A DNA stretch of 64,000 nucleotides from Microbacterium invictum (lineage in GTDB: Bacteria; Actinomycetota; Actinomycetes; Actinomycetales; Microbacteriaceae), in assembly GCF_034421375.1 (NCBI RefSeq), contig NZ_CP139779.1:2294001-2358000 (forward strand). The letters are read 5' to 3'. The translations under genes and the position numbers were made by a program. Below are positions 14,938 through 25,250 of this stretch, in pieces. The notes under the pieces are model-generated. The model was not told the DNA's origin. It was given only the letters and a program-made list of their open reading frames with translations, and did no database searches. Every line of letters begins with the position of its first letter. Within the stretch, counting starts at the first letter, position 1.

Positions 14938-15858
14938 TCAGTAGCCCGGAGCGTTCCCAGACTGACGAGCGGACGCACTCGCCTGCGCAACGAGGATCGC
15001 CTGATCGGGATCCACGTCAGACCCGCCGCGCTTCGCCTTGCGTCCTCCGCTGGCCGTCCGCCGGGAGAGCCACCGCGCGAACCAGGAGATCGAGAGGTTG
15101 ATCGCGAGGTAGATGACGAGAGTCACGACGAAGAGCGACAGCAGATATCGGTTGCCATAGTACGAACCGAGGTTGTAGATCACCGTCCGAATCAGCTCGG
15201 GGTACGCCACGATGTAGCCGAGGGCGGTGTCCTTCAAGAGGACGACGAGCTGCGCCACGATGATGGGCAGCATCTGCCGGAAGGCCTGAGGGAACTCCAC
15301 CAGCATCCGTGATTGCAGCGAGCGCATTCCGATGGCGAGGGCTGCCTCGCGCTGGCCCCGTGGGAGGGCAACCAGGCCGGCCCGAAGGGCTTCTCCGATC
15401 AGCGTTCCGTTATAGAGGACGAGCGCGATGACGACCGCCCAGAATGCACCGGTCGATGCCAGGAGGAGGATGAAGAGCATCATCAGCAGAACCGGCATTC
15501 CCCGGAGGAACTCCTGCAAGATCGCAACGGGCACGCGCACGATGGCATGATCCGAGCTGCGGAGAAGCGCGAAGATGACCCCGAGGATCAGCGCTCCGAC
15601 GGCGGCGACGGCGGCGGCCTGCAGGGTGGCCAGCACACCACGACCTACCGAACCCCAGAACTCCGTGTAGGGAAGGAAATCCCACCGGGAGGGGTCCAGG
15701 AAGGAGGGCGTCTCCACACCACCCGACACACGAGGCGCCGCGAGGATGGTGTAGACCCAGACGCCGAGGGCGAGGATGCCCACGATCCCGATGATCGAGA
15801 TGATCCGGGAGCGTCGCCGGGCCTTCGGGCCCGGGGCGTCGAAGAGGATGTTGCTCAT
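14938..15858 (-). CDS. Glutamate-type amino acid ABC transporter, permease (GluD-like)
   Basis: Second permease of a GluABCD-type importer in the cytoplasmic membrane. The 306-residue protein has a charged N-terminus, a first membrane helix at about residues 20-40, and a BPD transporter domain. The EAA loop is visible as EALRAGLVALPRGQREAALAIG. The long C-terminal tail (about 50 residues) is hydrophilic and Ser/Ala-rich. It overlaps gluC by 4 bases (ATGA). Exact substrate (glutamate, aspartate or another polar amino acid) cannot be read from the sequence. Confidence 0.9.
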   Translation of the reverse strand: MSNILFDAPGPKARRRSRIISIIGIVGILALGVWVYTILAAPRVSGGVETPSFLDPSRWDFLPYTEFWGSVGRGVLATLQAAAVAAVGALILGVIFALLRSSDHAIVRVPVAILQEFLRGMPVLLMMLFILLLASTGAFWAVVIALVLYNGTLIGEALRAGLVALPRGQREAALAIGMRSLQSRMLVEFPQAFRQMLPIIVAQLVVLLKDTALGYIVAYPELIRTVIYNLGSYYGNRYLLSLFVVTLVIYLAINLSISWFARWLSRRTASGGRKAKRGGSDVDPDQAILVAQASASARQSGNAPGY

Positions 15859-16505
15859 CTGCGCACCACCAACCGTCGCTCGAGTTGAGACGCGAGGAAT
15901 CCGAGGGGAATGGTGATCACGAGGTACAGCGCCGCGGCAGCGACGAGGATTGGAACGACGATGTTCCCGAAGGCATTGGTCAGTTCACGCGTTGCGGCGA
16001 AGATCTCCACGATGAAGAACCCGCCCGCCACGGACGTGTTCTTCGTCAGGGCGATGAACACGTTGATCAGTGGAGGGATCGTCATCCGGAAGGCCTGCGG
16101 CAGGATGACCAGGCTCACCGTCTGCCCGAAGCCGAGACCGATGCTGCGCGCCGCCTCGGCCTGCCCGACGGGCACGCCGTTGATGCCGGAACGAAGGGCC
16201 TCACTGACGAACGCCGACGTGTAGTACACCAGCGCCAGGATCGCGAGCAGGAAATAGGGGGCGCGGACACCCATCATGGGTAGGACCATCCCGAAGAACA
16301 CGAACACCAGCGTCAGCGGCGTGTTCCGGGCGATCTCCGTCCAGGCGGCTGAGAAGCCGCGCAGCGAGGCGACCGGCGAGATGCGCATCGCGGCGAGGAT
16401 CGTCCCGACGATGAGCGAGAGGACCCCGCTCAGTGCGAGAAGAGCCAGCGTGACACGGAATCCGTCCCAGAAGGTCGGGATGATGATGCTCAACGGATCT
16501 TCCAA
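15855..16505 (-). CDS. Glutamate-type amino acid ABC transporter, permease (GluC-like)
   Basis: First permease of the importer, 216 residues with about five membrane helices. The EAA motif reads EALRSGINGVPVGQAEAARSIG. The TTG at 16505 is chosen because AGGAGG lies 5 bases upstream of it. It is separated from the binding-protein gene by a strong hairpin (16531-16562), which suggests lower expression of the permeases than of the binding protein. Confidence 0.9.
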   Translation of the reverse strand: MEDPLSIIIPTFWDGFRVTLALLALSGVLSLIVGTILAAMRISPVASLRGFSAAWTEIARNTPLTLVFVFFGMVLPMMGVRAPYFLLAILALVYYTSAFVSEALRSGINGVPVGQAEAARSIGLGFGQTVSLVILPQAFRMTIPPLINVFIALTKNTSVAGGFFIVEIFAATRELTNAFGNIVVPILVAAAALYLVITIPLGFLASQLERRLVVRR

Positions 16506-16530
16506 AAGTCCTCCTCTCTTGTCCTCGGGA

Positions 16531-16562
16531 CATGCCCCGGCCGCGCGTGCGGCCGGGGCATG
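16531..16562 (-). terminator. Perfect 14-bp hairpin between binding protein and permease genes
   Basis: CATGCCCCGGCCGC (16531-16544) pairs exactly with 16549-16562 around a GCGT loop. It starts 9 bases after the gluB stop in the direction of transcription and has no U-run after it. In binding-protein ABC operons such hairpins usually stabilise the upstream mRNA or cause partial termination, giving excess binding protein over permease. Confidence 0.75.
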
Positions 16563-16571
16563 CTCGTCCGA

Positions 16572-17444
16572 TCAGTAGCGGTCGACGGCCGGCGGCTCGA
16601 CGAACTCGAGGATCGTGCCCGCCGTGGCGTCCCACGCCGCCTCGTAGGTGCCGTCCTCGTAGGACTGCTCGAGCACGTCGTTGATCCAGTTGCGGAACTC
16701 GGTGTCCTCCAGCGCGAGCCCGATGCCGTAGGGCTCCTCGGTGAAGGGCTCCCCGACGACCTTGAACTCGCCCTCGTTCTGCGCCGCCAGGCCGGCAAGG
16801 ATCACGTTGTCGGTCGAGACGGCGACGACCGCTCCGTTGCGCAGCGGCTCGAGGCAGTTGGAATAGGTGTCGGTGAGAAGGACCTCCGCACCCAGGGCCT
16901 CCAGATTCGCGGCCGGGGTCGAGCCGGTCACGGAGCACACGGGCTGACCCACGAGGTCTTCTTCGCTCTCGATGTCGGTGTTGTCTGCGAGCGTCAGGAT
17001 CGACTGGCCCGCGGTGTAGTACGGACCCGCGAAGGAGATGACCTCCTTGCGCGTGTCATTGATCGTGTAGGTCGCGATGACGATGTCCACCTGATCGTTC
17101 TGGATGAACGGCTCACGGTTCGCCGACACCGTCTCGACCCACTCGATGTTCTCCTCGTCGATGCCGAGGTTGGCCGCGATGATCTTGCCGATCTCCACGT
17201 CGAACCCTTCCGGCGTGCCCGAAGGTCCTTGCAGCCCGAACAGTGGCTGATCGAACTTCGTGCCGATGCGAATGGTGCCAGCCTCGTTCAGTTCGGCCAT
17301 CGTGGTGCCCGGTTCGAACGACGCCTCGGCCTCGGGGGTGACCTCCGGTGCCTCCGAGTCGGTCGGGCTGCCGGACTGGCAGGACGTGAGGGCCAGCAGA
17401 CCCGCGGCCGCAACGGCGATCAGGGACAGTCGTGTGCGCTTCAT
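16572..17444 (-). CDS. Glutamate-type amino acid ABC transporter, substrate-binding lipoprotein (GluB-like)
   Basis: Extracellular solute-binding protein, family 3, of 290 residues. A lipoprotein signal peptide is visible: MKRTRLSLIAVAAAGLLALTSC with the lipobox cysteine at residue 22. A Ser/Glu-rich linker follows, then the binding domain with IRIGTKFDQPLFG, PEGFDVEIGKIIAANLG and DIVIATYTINDTRKEVISFAGPYY. It would be anchored on the outer face of the membrane and deliver substrate to GluCD. Second gene of gluABCD; the ATG at 17444 has AAAGGA upstream. Confidence 0.93.
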   Translation of the reverse strand: MKRTRLSLIAVAAAGLLALTSCQSGSPTDSEAPEVTPEAEASFEPGTTMAELNEAGTIRIGTKFDQPLFGLQGPSGTPEGFDVEIGKIIAANLGIDEENIEWVETVSANREPFIQNDQVDIVIATYTINDTRKEVISFAGPYYTAGQSILTLADNTDIESEEDLVGQPVCSVTGSTPAANLEALGAEVLLTDTYSNCLEPLRNGAVVAVSTDNVILAGLAAQNEGEFKVVGEPFTEEPYGIGLALEDTEFRNWINDVLEQSYEDGTYEAAWDATAGTILEFVEPPAVDRY

Positions 17445-17517
17445 CTCGGTTTCATTCCTTTGCTGTGCCGGACCGTTGTGCGGTCCCTCGGTTCGCGGCC
17501 GCGGCGGGCCGCCGGGA

Positions 17518-18312
<795 letters not shown>

Positions 18313-18421
18313 GCCTGCCACCCTAGGCCGACCTCGTCGCCGAGACCGGTCAGGTGAGCAGACCTTAACCGAGTTGTAACAGCCCCTGTCGCGGATCGCG
18401 CGTCCCGGCGGGCGGCCGATC

Positions 18422-19231
18422 TCAGCCTCGAGCCATCACCGCGCGCTGGGCGAAGGCGGTCTCGTACAGGCACACGCTCGCCGCCGTCGCGAGGTTCAGC
18501 GACTCCGCGGCCCCGTAGATGGGCAGGCGCAGCGACAGGTCCGCCATCGCCAGCGCTTCGGATTCGAGCCCTCGCGCCTCATTGCCGAAGAGCCATGCCG
18601 TGGGCTCCGCCAGCGACGCGCGATGGGCGAGGAAATCCTCCCCCCCGACATCGGCCGCGACGACGCGGACACCGGCGGCACGGGCGCGTTCGACGGCCGT
18701 GGCGAGATCGACGCCGACGGCGACCGGGAGGTGGAACAGCGAACCCGTACTCGCCCTCACCACCTTGGGGTTGTACGGGTCGACCGTACGACCGGTGAGG
18801 ATGACCGCGTCCGCACCGACCGCATCGGCGGCGCGGATGATCGTTCCGAGGTTGCCGGGATCGCGCACCTCCTCGCAGATGGCGACGAGGCGCGGCCCGG
18901 CGGCGAAGACATCGCGCACCGAGGTGGGGGTCTGGCGCGCGACGGCGACGATCCCCTGCGGGGTGACCGTGTCGGCCATCGCGTCGAGGACGGCCTCCGT
19001 GGCGAAGGTCACCTCGACATCGGCGACGCTCGCGGCATCCCGGATGTCAGCGTGCTTCTCCAGCGCCGACGGGGTGGCGTAGAGATCGACGACCGTGTCC
19101 GGCCGGTAGGAGAGCACCTCGCGCGCCGCCTGCGGACCCTCCAGCAGGAAGAGACCGGTCTCCTGACGGGCGCTGCGCTTGGTGAGCTTGGCCACGGCAC
19201 GCACGCGCGGCGACCGCGGATTCTCCAGCAC
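18422..19231 (-). CDS. TrmH-family (SpoU) RNA 2'-O-methyltransferase
   Basis: SAM-dependent ribose methyltransferase for tRNA or 23S rRNA, with a trefoil-knot fold. The 269-residue protein has an N-terminal substrate-binding domain (residues 1-100) and the three SpoU motifs: [30 protein letters not shown], and [15 protein letters not shown]. The target nucleotide cannot be assigned from sequence. It follows rplT, as in other actinobacteria, but a terminator lies between them, so it probably has its own promoter. Confidence 0.9.
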   Translation of the reverse strand: MLENPRSPRVRAVAKLTKRSARQETGLFLLEGPQAAREVLSYRPDTVVDLYATPSALEKHADIRDAASVADVEVTFATEAVLDAMADTVTPQGIVAVARQTPTSVRDVFAAGPRLVAICEEVRDPGNLGTIIRAADAVGADAVILTGRTVDPYNPKVVRASTGSLFHLPVAVGVDLATAVERARAAGVRVVAADVGGEDFLAHRASLAEPTAWLFGNEARGLESEALAMADLSLRLPIYGAAESLNLATAASVCLYETAFAQRAVMARG

Positions 19232-19260
19232 AGGCCCAGCATACGGGCGCGGGGGGCATG

Positions 19261-19298
19261 CGAAAGGGCACCCCTCCGCGCGGAGGGGTGCCCTTTCG
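19261..19298 (-). terminator. Terminator hairpin after rplT
   Basis: A perfect 38-bp palindrome: CGAAAGGGCACCCCTCCGC (19261-19279) pairs with 19280-19298. The CGAAAGGGC/GCCCTTTCG ends are the usual actinobacterial terminator form. It lies between the rplT stop at 19313 and trmH and ends the infC-rpmI-rplT transcript. Confidence 0.9.
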
Positions 19299-19312
19299 AC
19301 GGATGCCGGGAC

Positions 19313-19696
19313 TCAGGCGCTCTTGGGAGCGTTGACGTTCTCGGGCAGGGCCTTCTTGGCCGTCTCGACGAGCGAGGCGAACACGGCGGGCTCGTTGACC
19401 GCGAGCTCGGCGAGCATGCGGCGGTCGACCTGGACGCCGGCGAGACCGAGGCCCTGGATGAACCGGTTGTACGTGATCCCGTTCTGACGGGCAGCGGCGT
19501 TGATGCGCTGGATCCACAGACGACGGAAGTCGCCCTTGCGCTTACGACGGTCGCGGTAGGCGTAGACGAGCGAGTGGGTGACCTGCTCCTTCGCCTTGCG
19601 GTAGAGCCGCGAACGCTGCCCGCGGTAGCCGGACGCGCGCTCGAGGATGACGCGACGCTTCTTCTGGGCGTTGACAGCCCGCTTTACTCTGGCCAT
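19313..19696 (-). CDS. rplT: 50S ribosomal protein L20
   Basis: Early-assembly 23S rRNA-binding protein of the large subunit. The 127-residue sequence shows the basic N-terminal extension [15 protein letters not shown], then [19 protein letters not shown] and [22 protein letters not shown], all family-typical. Encoded 33 bases after rpmI in the infC operon. In other bacteria L20 feeds back on this operon. Confidence 0.99.
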   Translation of the reverse strand: MARVKRAVNAQKKRRVILERASGYRGQRSRLYRKAKEQVTHSLVYAYRDRRKRKGDFRRLWIQRINAAARQNGITYNRFIQGLGLAGVQVDRRMLAELAVNEPAVFASLVETAKKALPENVNAPKSA

Positions 19697-19729
19697 TTCG
19701 TTTCGTTCCTAACCTTCGAGTCCGGGTGC

Positions 19730-19924
19730 TCAGCGACCGAGCAGCTTCTTGGCGACCTTGGCGTCACCCGGGGCGAGGACCTGGTCCTGCGACAGGCGAC
19801 GGGTGCGCTTGGTGGGCTTGCCCTCGAAGTTGTGGCGCAGGTTCGCCTGCTGCTTCATGAGCTTGCCGGTGCCGGTGATCTTGAAGCGCTTCTTGGCACC
19901 CGAGTGGGTCTTCTGCTTCGGCAT
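19730..19924 (-). CDS. rpmI: 50S ribosomal protein L35
   Basis: A 64-residue basic ribosomal protein: [21 protein letters not shown], then [16 protein letters not shown]. Length is typical. It lies between infC and rplT. An 89-base gap before it holds two tandem hairpins. Confidence 0.99.
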   Translation of the reverse strand: MPKQKTHSGAKKRFKITGTGKLMKQQANLRHNFEGKPTKRTRRLSQDQVLAPGDAKVAKKLLGR

Positions 19925-19964
19925 CTTCTCGTTCCTTCTGATCTCGCCCGGAGGCGGGGTGGGG

Positions 19965-20005
19965 TCCCGCCGGAGCGGGAGTCTGATCCCGCACGGCGTG
20001 CGGGA
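19965..20005 (-). promoter_or_regulatory. Tandem hairpins between infC and rpmI
   Basis: Two short stem-loops lie back to back in the infC-rpmI gap. TCCCGC (19965-19970) pairs with GCGGGA (19975-19980) around CGGA. TCCCGCAC (19987-19994) pairs with GTGCGGGA (19998-20005) around GGC. There is no U-run. They could serve as mRNA processing or attenuation elements, or as an L20-responsive structure as known for this operon in other phyla (inference). Confidence 0.5.
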
Positions 20006-20013
20006 AGTCGGGT

Positions 20014-20616
20014 CTATTCGGCCGGCGCCTCGGCGTCGCTGCGCGGTGCGCGCGCGGCTTCCTTGTTGGCGGCGCGCTGCGCGTTCTGCTCGGCCTTGGC
20101 CTCGGACTTGTTCTTGTGCGGTGCGACCACCATGGTCATGTTGCGGCCGTCGATCGTGGGGTTGGATTCCACGGTGCCGAACTCGGCGACATCCTCGGCG
20201 AACTTGCGCAGAAGCCGCACGCCCTGCTCGGGACGGGACTGCTCCCGACCGCGGAAGAGGATCATGGCCTTCACCTTGTCGCCCGCCTTGAGGAAGCCTT
20301 CGGCGCGCTTGAGCTTGGTCTGATAATCGTGGGCCTCGATCTTCAGGCGGAACCGAACCTCTTTGAGGATCGTGTTGGCCTGGTTGCGGCGGGCCTCCTT
20401 GGCCTTCTGCGCGTTCTCGTACTTGAACTTCCCGTAGTCCATGATCTTGACGACGGGAGGCTTCGAGTTGGGCGCGACCTCGACCAGATCGAGATCGGCC
20501 TCCTGAGCCAGACGCTGCGCAACCTCGATGCGGACGACGCCGACCTGTTCGCCGTTGGGGCCGACGAGTCGGACCTCGGGAACGCGGATGCGCTCATTGG
20601 TGCGGGGATCGCTGAT
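20014..20616 (-). CDS. infC: Translation initiation factor IF-3, probable ATC start
   Basis: Binds the 30S subunit, discriminates start codons and prevents premature 70S assembly. The sequence [26 protein letters not shown] is family-typical, then DYGKFKYE and the C-terminal domain with [19 protein letters not shown] and [11 protein letters not shown]-terminal tail of about 25 residues is Ala/Glu/Lys-rich. AGAGGAG lies 6 bases before the ATC at 20616, whereas the in-frame ATG at 20646 lacks a good ribosome-binding site. Non-standard start codons are known for infC and allow IF-3 to repress itself. With the ATG the protein would gain 10 residues. Confidence 0.93.
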   Translation of the reverse strand: MSDPRTNERIRVPEVRLVGPNGEQVGVVRIEVAQRLAQEADLDLVEVAPNSKPPVVKIMDYGKFKYENAQKAKEARRNQANTILKEVRFRLKIEAHDYQTKLKRAEGFLKAGDKVKAMILFRGREQSRPEQGVRLLRKFAEDVAEFGTVESNPTIDGRNMTMVVAPHKNKSEAKAEQNAQRAANKEAARAPRSDAEAPAE

Positions 20617-20866
20617 GCGGAACTCCTCTTCGGTGGCGGTTGGCATCCCGCGACGCGGTGCGACGCGGGGCGATCGAAGAACCACCCACCGGCGACGGCG
20701 CGCGAGCGCCGACTTTCCGCACCCGATCCGTTTCCGGCTACCCCGACCGCAACGCGGACGGGGCGGAGTGCTCGACCCGGTAGCCTGGAGCGGCAAGCGC
20801 GGGTGGGATGTGATCCTCTTTCGATTCGGAGCAGAACGCTCCGAGCCCGCCACAGTCTAGCAGAGA
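20617..20866 (-). promoter_or_regulatory. infC leader with hairpin
   Basis: About 250 bases separate infC from the divergent DUF1844 gene. Read leftward, TGCTAGACTG near 20857 resembles a -10 element, which would give a leader of some 230 nt. Near its 5' end TCGGAGC (20826-20832) pairs with GCTCCGA (20838-20844). A long leader here is consistent with regulation of the IF-3/L35/L20 operon, but the sequence does not identify the mechanism. Confidence 0.4.
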
Positions 20867-20887
20867 GTGCGAGCGCCCAGCATCGAC

Positions 20888-21283
20888 ATGGACACCCGAA
20901 ACGATTCCGCGCCCGCGGACGATTCCCGACCCGCCCAGTGGGAGGAACAGGATGCCGCGGCATCCGCTGCCACCCGAGACATCGCCGATGTGCCGGCGGT
21001 CGAGGTCATCACCACCACGGCGGTGCATCTGATGAGCGCGGCGGCGGTCAAGGTCGGCCTCGCCGACGACCCCGGCTCGCAGCTCGACCTCGACGAGGCC
21101 CGCAAGCTCATCAACGCCCTGGCCGGACTCATCACCGCCGGAGCGCCCGAGATCAGCGACATGCACGCCCGATCGCTGCGCGACGGTCTGCGCTCGCTGC
21201 AGCTGGCCTTCCGCGAGGCATCCGTCATCCCCGACCCCATCGGCAAGGGCCCCGGCGAGAAGTACACCGGCCCCGTCACCTGA
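20888..21283 (+). CDS. DUF1844 domain protein
   Basis: A 131-residue cytosolic protein with the DUF1844 core at about residues 40-110: [23 protein letters not shown], then [17 protein letters not shown] and [16 protein letters not shown]. The N-terminus is acidic and disordered-looking. Biochemical role unknown; it is common beside infC in actinobacteria, here divergent from it. ATG at 20888; an upstream GTG at 20867 would add 7 residues. Confidence 0.85.
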   Translation: MDTRNDSAPADDSRPAQWEEQDAAASAATRDIADVPAVEVITTTAVHLMSAAAVKVGLADDPGSQLDLDEARKLINALAGLITAGAPEISDMHARSLRDGLRSLQLAFREASVIPDPIGKGPGEKYTGPVT

Positions 21284-21302
21284 TCCGGTACGGGGTCGCA
21301 GC

Positions 21303-22091
21303 TCAGGCGCCTTGCCGGAGCTTCACCGTCAGCGAGTCGACGAGGACGGCGATGCGGTCGTCGGCGGCCCACCGCTTGGCGAGACGGGCGAGGACGGCGT
21401 CGAGCTCGCTGCGATCCAGGCCCTGCACGAGCTGGAGCTCGACGACGAGTTCGGGCCCGCGCAGCCGGGCCGTCGGGTCACCGGGTGCCAGCGCGAAGTC
21501 GATCACGGCCAGTTCTGTTCCCACGCTCTCTCGGAACCCGGCGAACACCTCGGGCGAGGTGTGGCTGGGTTCCCACGCCAGGCCCTGCGCAATCGCCCAC
21601 ACCGCGGGCCTGCGCAGAACGAACTCCGTCGGAGACCCGGGGTCGATCACGATCAGCTCGGTGTCCTCGGCGGCGACGGCGAGAGCCGTGCGCACCCCCT
21701 CCGCGGGCACGGGGCGGGCGCCGGCGTCCCACCTCTGCATGGCATCCACGGACGTGAAGACCGGCAGCACGCGGCGACCGTCGGGCGCCGCCACCGACAC
21801 GATCGACAGCTCTTGGGTCTTGTCCACGGCGAGGCCGTGGACGCCGACGCCCTGGTCGCCCTTCTCCGCGACGAGGGGGATGAGGAGCCGAGCGGTCCGG
21901 TAGGCGTCGACGACCGCCCTCTCATCGCCCTCGCCGCGCCCGAAGGCCTCGAGGGCGGCGAGCAGCCGAGGATCGGCGCTGCCGTCGTCGCCGGCGTGCG
22001 GGTTGGGTTGGAAGGCCCGCCCTTCCCAGGGCACCCCGGCCGAGTCCGCGTGGGCGGCGTGCTCGTGCGCCGGGTCAGTGTCCGGCGACAT
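21303..22091 (-). CDS. SseB family protein
   Basis: A 262-residue protein with two SseB-like halves: about residues 35-130 ([26 protein letters not shown]) and 140-262 ([13 protein letters not shown], a sseB C-terminal-like region). The molecular role of this family in actinobacteria is not established. Its start overlaps the 3' end of hisA by 17 bases, so it is translated as the last gene of the his operon. Confidence 0.8.
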   Translation of the reverse strand: MSPDTDPAHEHAAHADSAGVPWEGRAFQPNPHAGDDGSADPRLLAALEAFGRGEGDERAVVDAYRTARLLIPLVAEKGDQGVGVHGLAVDKTQELSIVSVAAPDGRRVLPVFTSVDAMQRWDAGARPVPAEGVRTALAVAAEDTELIVIDPGSPTEFVLRRPAVWAIAQGLAWEPSHTSPEVFAGFRESVGTELAVIDFALAPGDPTARLRGPELVVELQLVQGLDRSELDAVLARLAKRWAADDRIAVLVDSLTVKLRQGA

Positions 22092-22821
22092 CCAGTGCCT
22101 CACGCAGGGTGAAGGCCCCGGCGTACAGCGCCTTGCCGACGATCGCGCCCTCGACGCCGAGGGGGACGAGCTCCCGGAGCGCGGCGATGTCGTCGAGGCT
22201 CGACACTCCCCCTGATGCCACGACCGGCTTGGGGGTGCGCGAGGTCATCTCGCGCAGGAGTTCGAGGTTCGGACCGCGCAGCGTTCCGTCCTTGGTGACG
22301 TCCGTGACGACGTAGCGGCTGCAGCCGGCGCGCTCCAGACGCGTCAGCACCGTCCACAGGTCGCCGCCGTCGCGGGTCCACCCACGAGCGGCGAGGGTGG
22401 TGCCGCGGACGTCCAGGCCGACGGCGACGAGATCGCCGTATCGTCCGATGACATCGGCCGCCCACTCGGGGTTCTCCAGCGCCGCCGTGCCGAGGTTCAC
22501 CCGGGCGGCGCCGGATTCGAGGGCCGACTCGAGCGACGCGTCGTCGCGGATCCCGCCGGAGACCTCCACCTGGACCCCGCGGACCTGCTTGATGACCTTT
22601 CGCAGCACGCCGGCGTTGCTCCCGCGCCCGAACGCGGCATCGAGATCGACGAGGTGGATCCACTGCGCACCCTGTCGGGCCCAGTCCAGCGCAGCGTCGA
22701 CCGGGTCGCCGTAACTGGTCTCGCTGCCCGCCTCACCCTGGGTCAGTCGGACCGCCTTACCGCTCGCCACATCGACGGCGGGGAGAAGGGTCAAAGCGGG
22801 CGTGGACGCGAAATCGTTCAT
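22075..22821 (-). CDS. priA: HisA/PriA phosphoribosyl isomerase (histidine and probably tryptophan synthesis)
   Basis: TIM-barrel isomerase that converts ProFAR to PRFAR. In most actinobacteria the same enzyme (PriA) also does the TrpF reaction. The 248-residue protein has the catalytic aspartates in [13 protein letters not shown] and [14 protein letters not shown], and the PriA-type loop [10 protein letters not shown] with Arg and Trp that reshape the site for both substrates. The ATG at 22821 lies 53 bases after hisH. Confidence 0.93.
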   Translation of the reverse strand: MNDFASTPALTLLPAVDVASGKAVRLTQGEAGSETSYGDPVDAALDWARQGAQWIHLVDLDAAFGRGSNAGVLRKVIKQVRGVQVEVSGGIRDDASLESALESGAARVNLGTAALENPEWAADVIGRYGDLVAVGLDVRGTTLAARGWTRDGGDLWTVLTRLERAGCSRYVVTDVTKDGTLRGPNLELLREMTSRTPKPVVASGGVSSLDDIAALRELVPLGVEGAIVGKALYAGAFTLREALDVAGH

Positions 22822-22873
22822 GGCTCCCTGAGGGGTCGTGGGGCGCGGAGGGTCGCCGCGCGAAGGCACGGTT

Positions 22874-23524
22874 TCAGAGGGTAGCCCTGCGAAGGCCCGT
22901 GATCCAATTGGACAGCAGGCGGATGCCGGCGGCTCCCGACTTCTCGGGGTGGAACTGCGTGGCCGACAGAGGCCCGTTTTCGACGGCCGCGAGGAACGGC
23001 TCGCCATACGTCGTCCATGTCAGTGCCGGCTTCGGGAAGGGGTCGTGGACCTCGAGCTCCCAGGCCTTGGCGGCGAACGAGTGGACGAAGTAGAAGCGTT
23101 CATCGGCGAGCCCGGCGAACAGCCGGCTCTGCGGATCGGGGGTGACGGTGTTCCATCCGATGTGCGGGAGGACGGGCGCGTCGAGCAGGGTCACCTCGCC
23201 GGGCCACTCCCCCAGCCCGGCGGTGTCGACGCCGCGTTCGCGGCCCCACTCGAAGAGGACCTGCATGCCCACGCAGATGCCGAGGACGGGGAGTCCGCCG
23301 GCCAGCCGACGCTCGATGAGTTCGTCGCCGCGGCGGGCGCGCAGCGCCTCCATCACGGCGCGGTAAGCGCCCACGCCCGGCACGACCAACCCGTCGGCGT
23401 CGCGCACCAACCCCGGATCGGCGGTCAGGCGCGCGTCGGCACCGGCTTCGACGAGCGCCTTCACCGCACTGTGGACGTTGCCCGATCCGTAGTCGAGGAC
23501 GGCGACGAGCGGTCGATCGCTCAC
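22874..23524 (-). CDS. hisH: Imidazole glycerol phosphate synthase, glutaminase subunit
   Basis: Class I glutamine amidotransferase that supplies ammonia to HisF. The 216-residue protein starts [15 protein letters not shown], has the nucleophile cysteine in [13 protein letters not shown], and the His/Glu of the triad in [10 protein letters not shown]. HisF is not encoded in the window. The GTG at 23524 overlaps the hisB stop as GTGA. Confidence 0.97.
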   Translation of the reverse strand: MSDRPLVAVLDYGSGNVHSAVKALVEAGADARLTADPGLVRDADGLVVPGVGAYRAVMEALRARRGDELIERRLAGGLPVLGICVGMQVLFEWGRERGVDTAGLGEWPGEVTLLDAPVLPHIGWNTVTPDPQSRLFAGLADERFYFVHSFAAKAWELEVHDPFPKPALTWTTYGEPFLAAVENGPLSATQFHPEKSGAAGIRLLSNWITGLRRATL

Positions 23525-24129
23525 AGAGCGCCCTTGGTGCTCGGGATTCCCTCGACCAGCGCGTCCCATGCCTTGGCGGCCCGGAACGCCCGTGCGAACG
23601 CCTTGTACTCCGCCTCGGCGATGTGGTGCGGATCGCGACCGCTCAGCACCTCGACGTGGAGGGTGAGCCCGCCGTGGACGGCGAGGGCCTCGAAGGTGTG
23701 GCGGACGAGGGAACCGGTGAAGTGCCCGCCGATCAGGTGGAGCTCGAATCCCGCCGGCTCACCCCCGTGGACGAGGTACGGCCTGCCGCTGATGTCGACG
23801 ACCGCGCGGGCGAGAGCCTCGTCCAACGGCACGAGCGCGTCGCCGTAGCGCGAGATCCCGGCTTTGTCGCCGAGGGCCTGTCGGATCGCCTGGCCCAGGA
23901 CGATCGCCGTGTCCTCCACCGTGTGGTGCGCGTCGATGTCGGTGTCGCCATGGGCTCGGACCGTGAGATCGGTCAGCGAGTGCTTGGCGAAGGCGGTGAG
24001 CATGTGATCGAAGAAGGGGACCGTGGTCTGGACGCTGCTGCGACCGGTGCCGTCGAGGTCCAGCTCGAGCTCGACGGTCGACTCGCTGGTCGCACGGCGA
24101 AGCGACGCGGTACGCGCAGGACGGGTCAT
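23521..24129 (-). CDS. hisB: Imidazoleglycerol-phosphate dehydratase
   Basis: Mn-dependent dehydratase of the histidine pathway, 202 residues, monofunctional (no phosphatase domain). Signature parts: [30 protein letters not shown] and [16 protein letters not shown], whose histidines and glutamates bind the metals. ATGA overlap with hisC. Confidence 0.98.
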   Translation of the reverse strand: MTRPARTASLRRATSESTVELELDLDGTGRSSVQTTVPFFDHMLTAFAKHSLTDLTVRAHGDTDIDAHHTVEDTAIVLGQAIRQALGDKAGISRYGDALVPLDEALARAVVDISGRPYLVHGGEPAGFELHLIGGHFTGSLVRHTFEALAVHGGLTLHVEVLSGRDPHHIAEAEYKAFARAFRAAKAWDALVEGIPSTKGAL

Positions 24130-25211
24130 GCGCCCGAGTCTATCGACGCCAGGGCGTCCAAGAAGGCGGTGGTCTCCTGCTCGGTGCCGGCTGTCACGCG
24201 GAGGTGATGAGGGATCCCGACATCCCGGATGAGCACGCCGCGGTCATACAGCGCCTGCCAGGTCCTGGCGGGGTCGGGCACATCACCGAACAGGACGAAA
24301 TTCGTCCACGACGCGTAGGGCTGGTAGCCGAGCGCCGACACCGTCGCCGAGATGCGATCGCGCTGCGCGACGATGTCGTCCACCATGCGCAGCATCGTCG
24401 GCGCATGCTGCAGGGCGGCGGTGGCCGCCGCCTGGGTCAGCGCACTCAGGTGGTAGGGCAGGCGAACCAGGCGCAGAGCGTCGATGACGGCGGGGTCGGC
24501 GGCGAGGTAGCCCACCCGAGCCCCGGCGAAGGCGAAGGCCTTGCTCATGGTCCGCGAGACCACCAGTCGCGGTCGATCGGGCAGGAGAGTCACCGCCGAC
24601 GGCGCCTCGTGGGGAGCGAACTCCACGTACGCCTCGTCGACGATCACGATGCCCCGCGTCGCCGCATAGACGGCCTCGATGACATCGAGCGGCAGGGGTG
24701 TACCGGTCGGGTTGTTCGGCGCGCAGAGGAATACGACATCGGGCTCGGCCTCTGCCACCTGCGCGGCGGCGCTCTCGGCCGAGACGGTGAAGTCGTGGGC
24801 TCGCGTCCCGGCCCGCCACTCGGCCCCGGTCCCCCGGGTCAGGAGGGGGTACATCGAGTACGTCGGCGCGAACCCGAACGCGCTGCGGCCCGGGCCGGCG
24901 AAGGCCTGCAGCAGGTGCTGAAGCACTTCGTTCGAACCGTTGGCAGCCCAGACCTGCTCCCGCACCAGACCGTGACCCAGGTAGTCCGCCAGGTGCTCAC
25001 GCAGATCCGTGAACTCCCGATCGGGGTACCGGTTCACCTCGCGCAGGGCGATGGCCACGGCGTCGAGGATGTCGTCGGCGACCTCGGGCGGAACCGGGTG
25101 GGTGTTCTCGTTGACGTTCAGCGCCACCGGCAGCGGAGCCTGCGGCGCCCCGTAAGGGACCTGTCCCCTCAGATCGTCGCGGATGGGGAGGTCATCGAGT
25201 GTTGCACTCAT
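24126..25211 (-). CDS. hisC: Histidinol-phosphate aminotransferase
   Basis: PLP enzyme that aminates imidazole acetol phosphate. The 361-residue sequence has [49 protein letters not shown], and the PLP lysine in [16 protein letters not shown]. First gene of the his cluster here; hisD does not precede it. The ATG at 25211 is used (an ATG at 25220 is also possible). It begins only 39 bases after the LysM gene in the same direction, so LysM-his co-transcription is possible. Confidence 0.95.
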   Translation of the reverse strand: MSATLDDLPIRDDLRGQVPYGAPQAPLPVALNVNENTHPVPPEVADDILDAVAIALREVNRYPDREFTDLREHLADYLGHGLVREQVWAANGSNEVLQHLLQAFAGPGRSAFGFAPTYSMYPLLTRGTGAEWRAGTRAHDFTVSAESAAAQVAEAEPDVVFLCAPNNPTGTPLPLDVIEAVYAATRGIVIVDEAYVEFAPHEAPSAVTLLPDRPRLVVSRTMSKAFAFAGARVGYLAADPAVIDALRLVRLPYHLSALTQAAATAALQHAPTMLRMVDDIVAQRDRISATVSALGYQPYASWTNFVLFGDVPDPARTWQALYDRGVLIRDVGIPHHLRVTAGTEQETTAFLDALASIDSGA

Positions 25212-25250
25212 CCTTCCCATCGTACGGCGCCGACACGACCGGCCCCGGGC

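Noticed and set aside
20116..21903. Plus-strand open frame across infC and SseB
   Set aside because: Antisense shadow of well-supported genes, with no recognisable domain.
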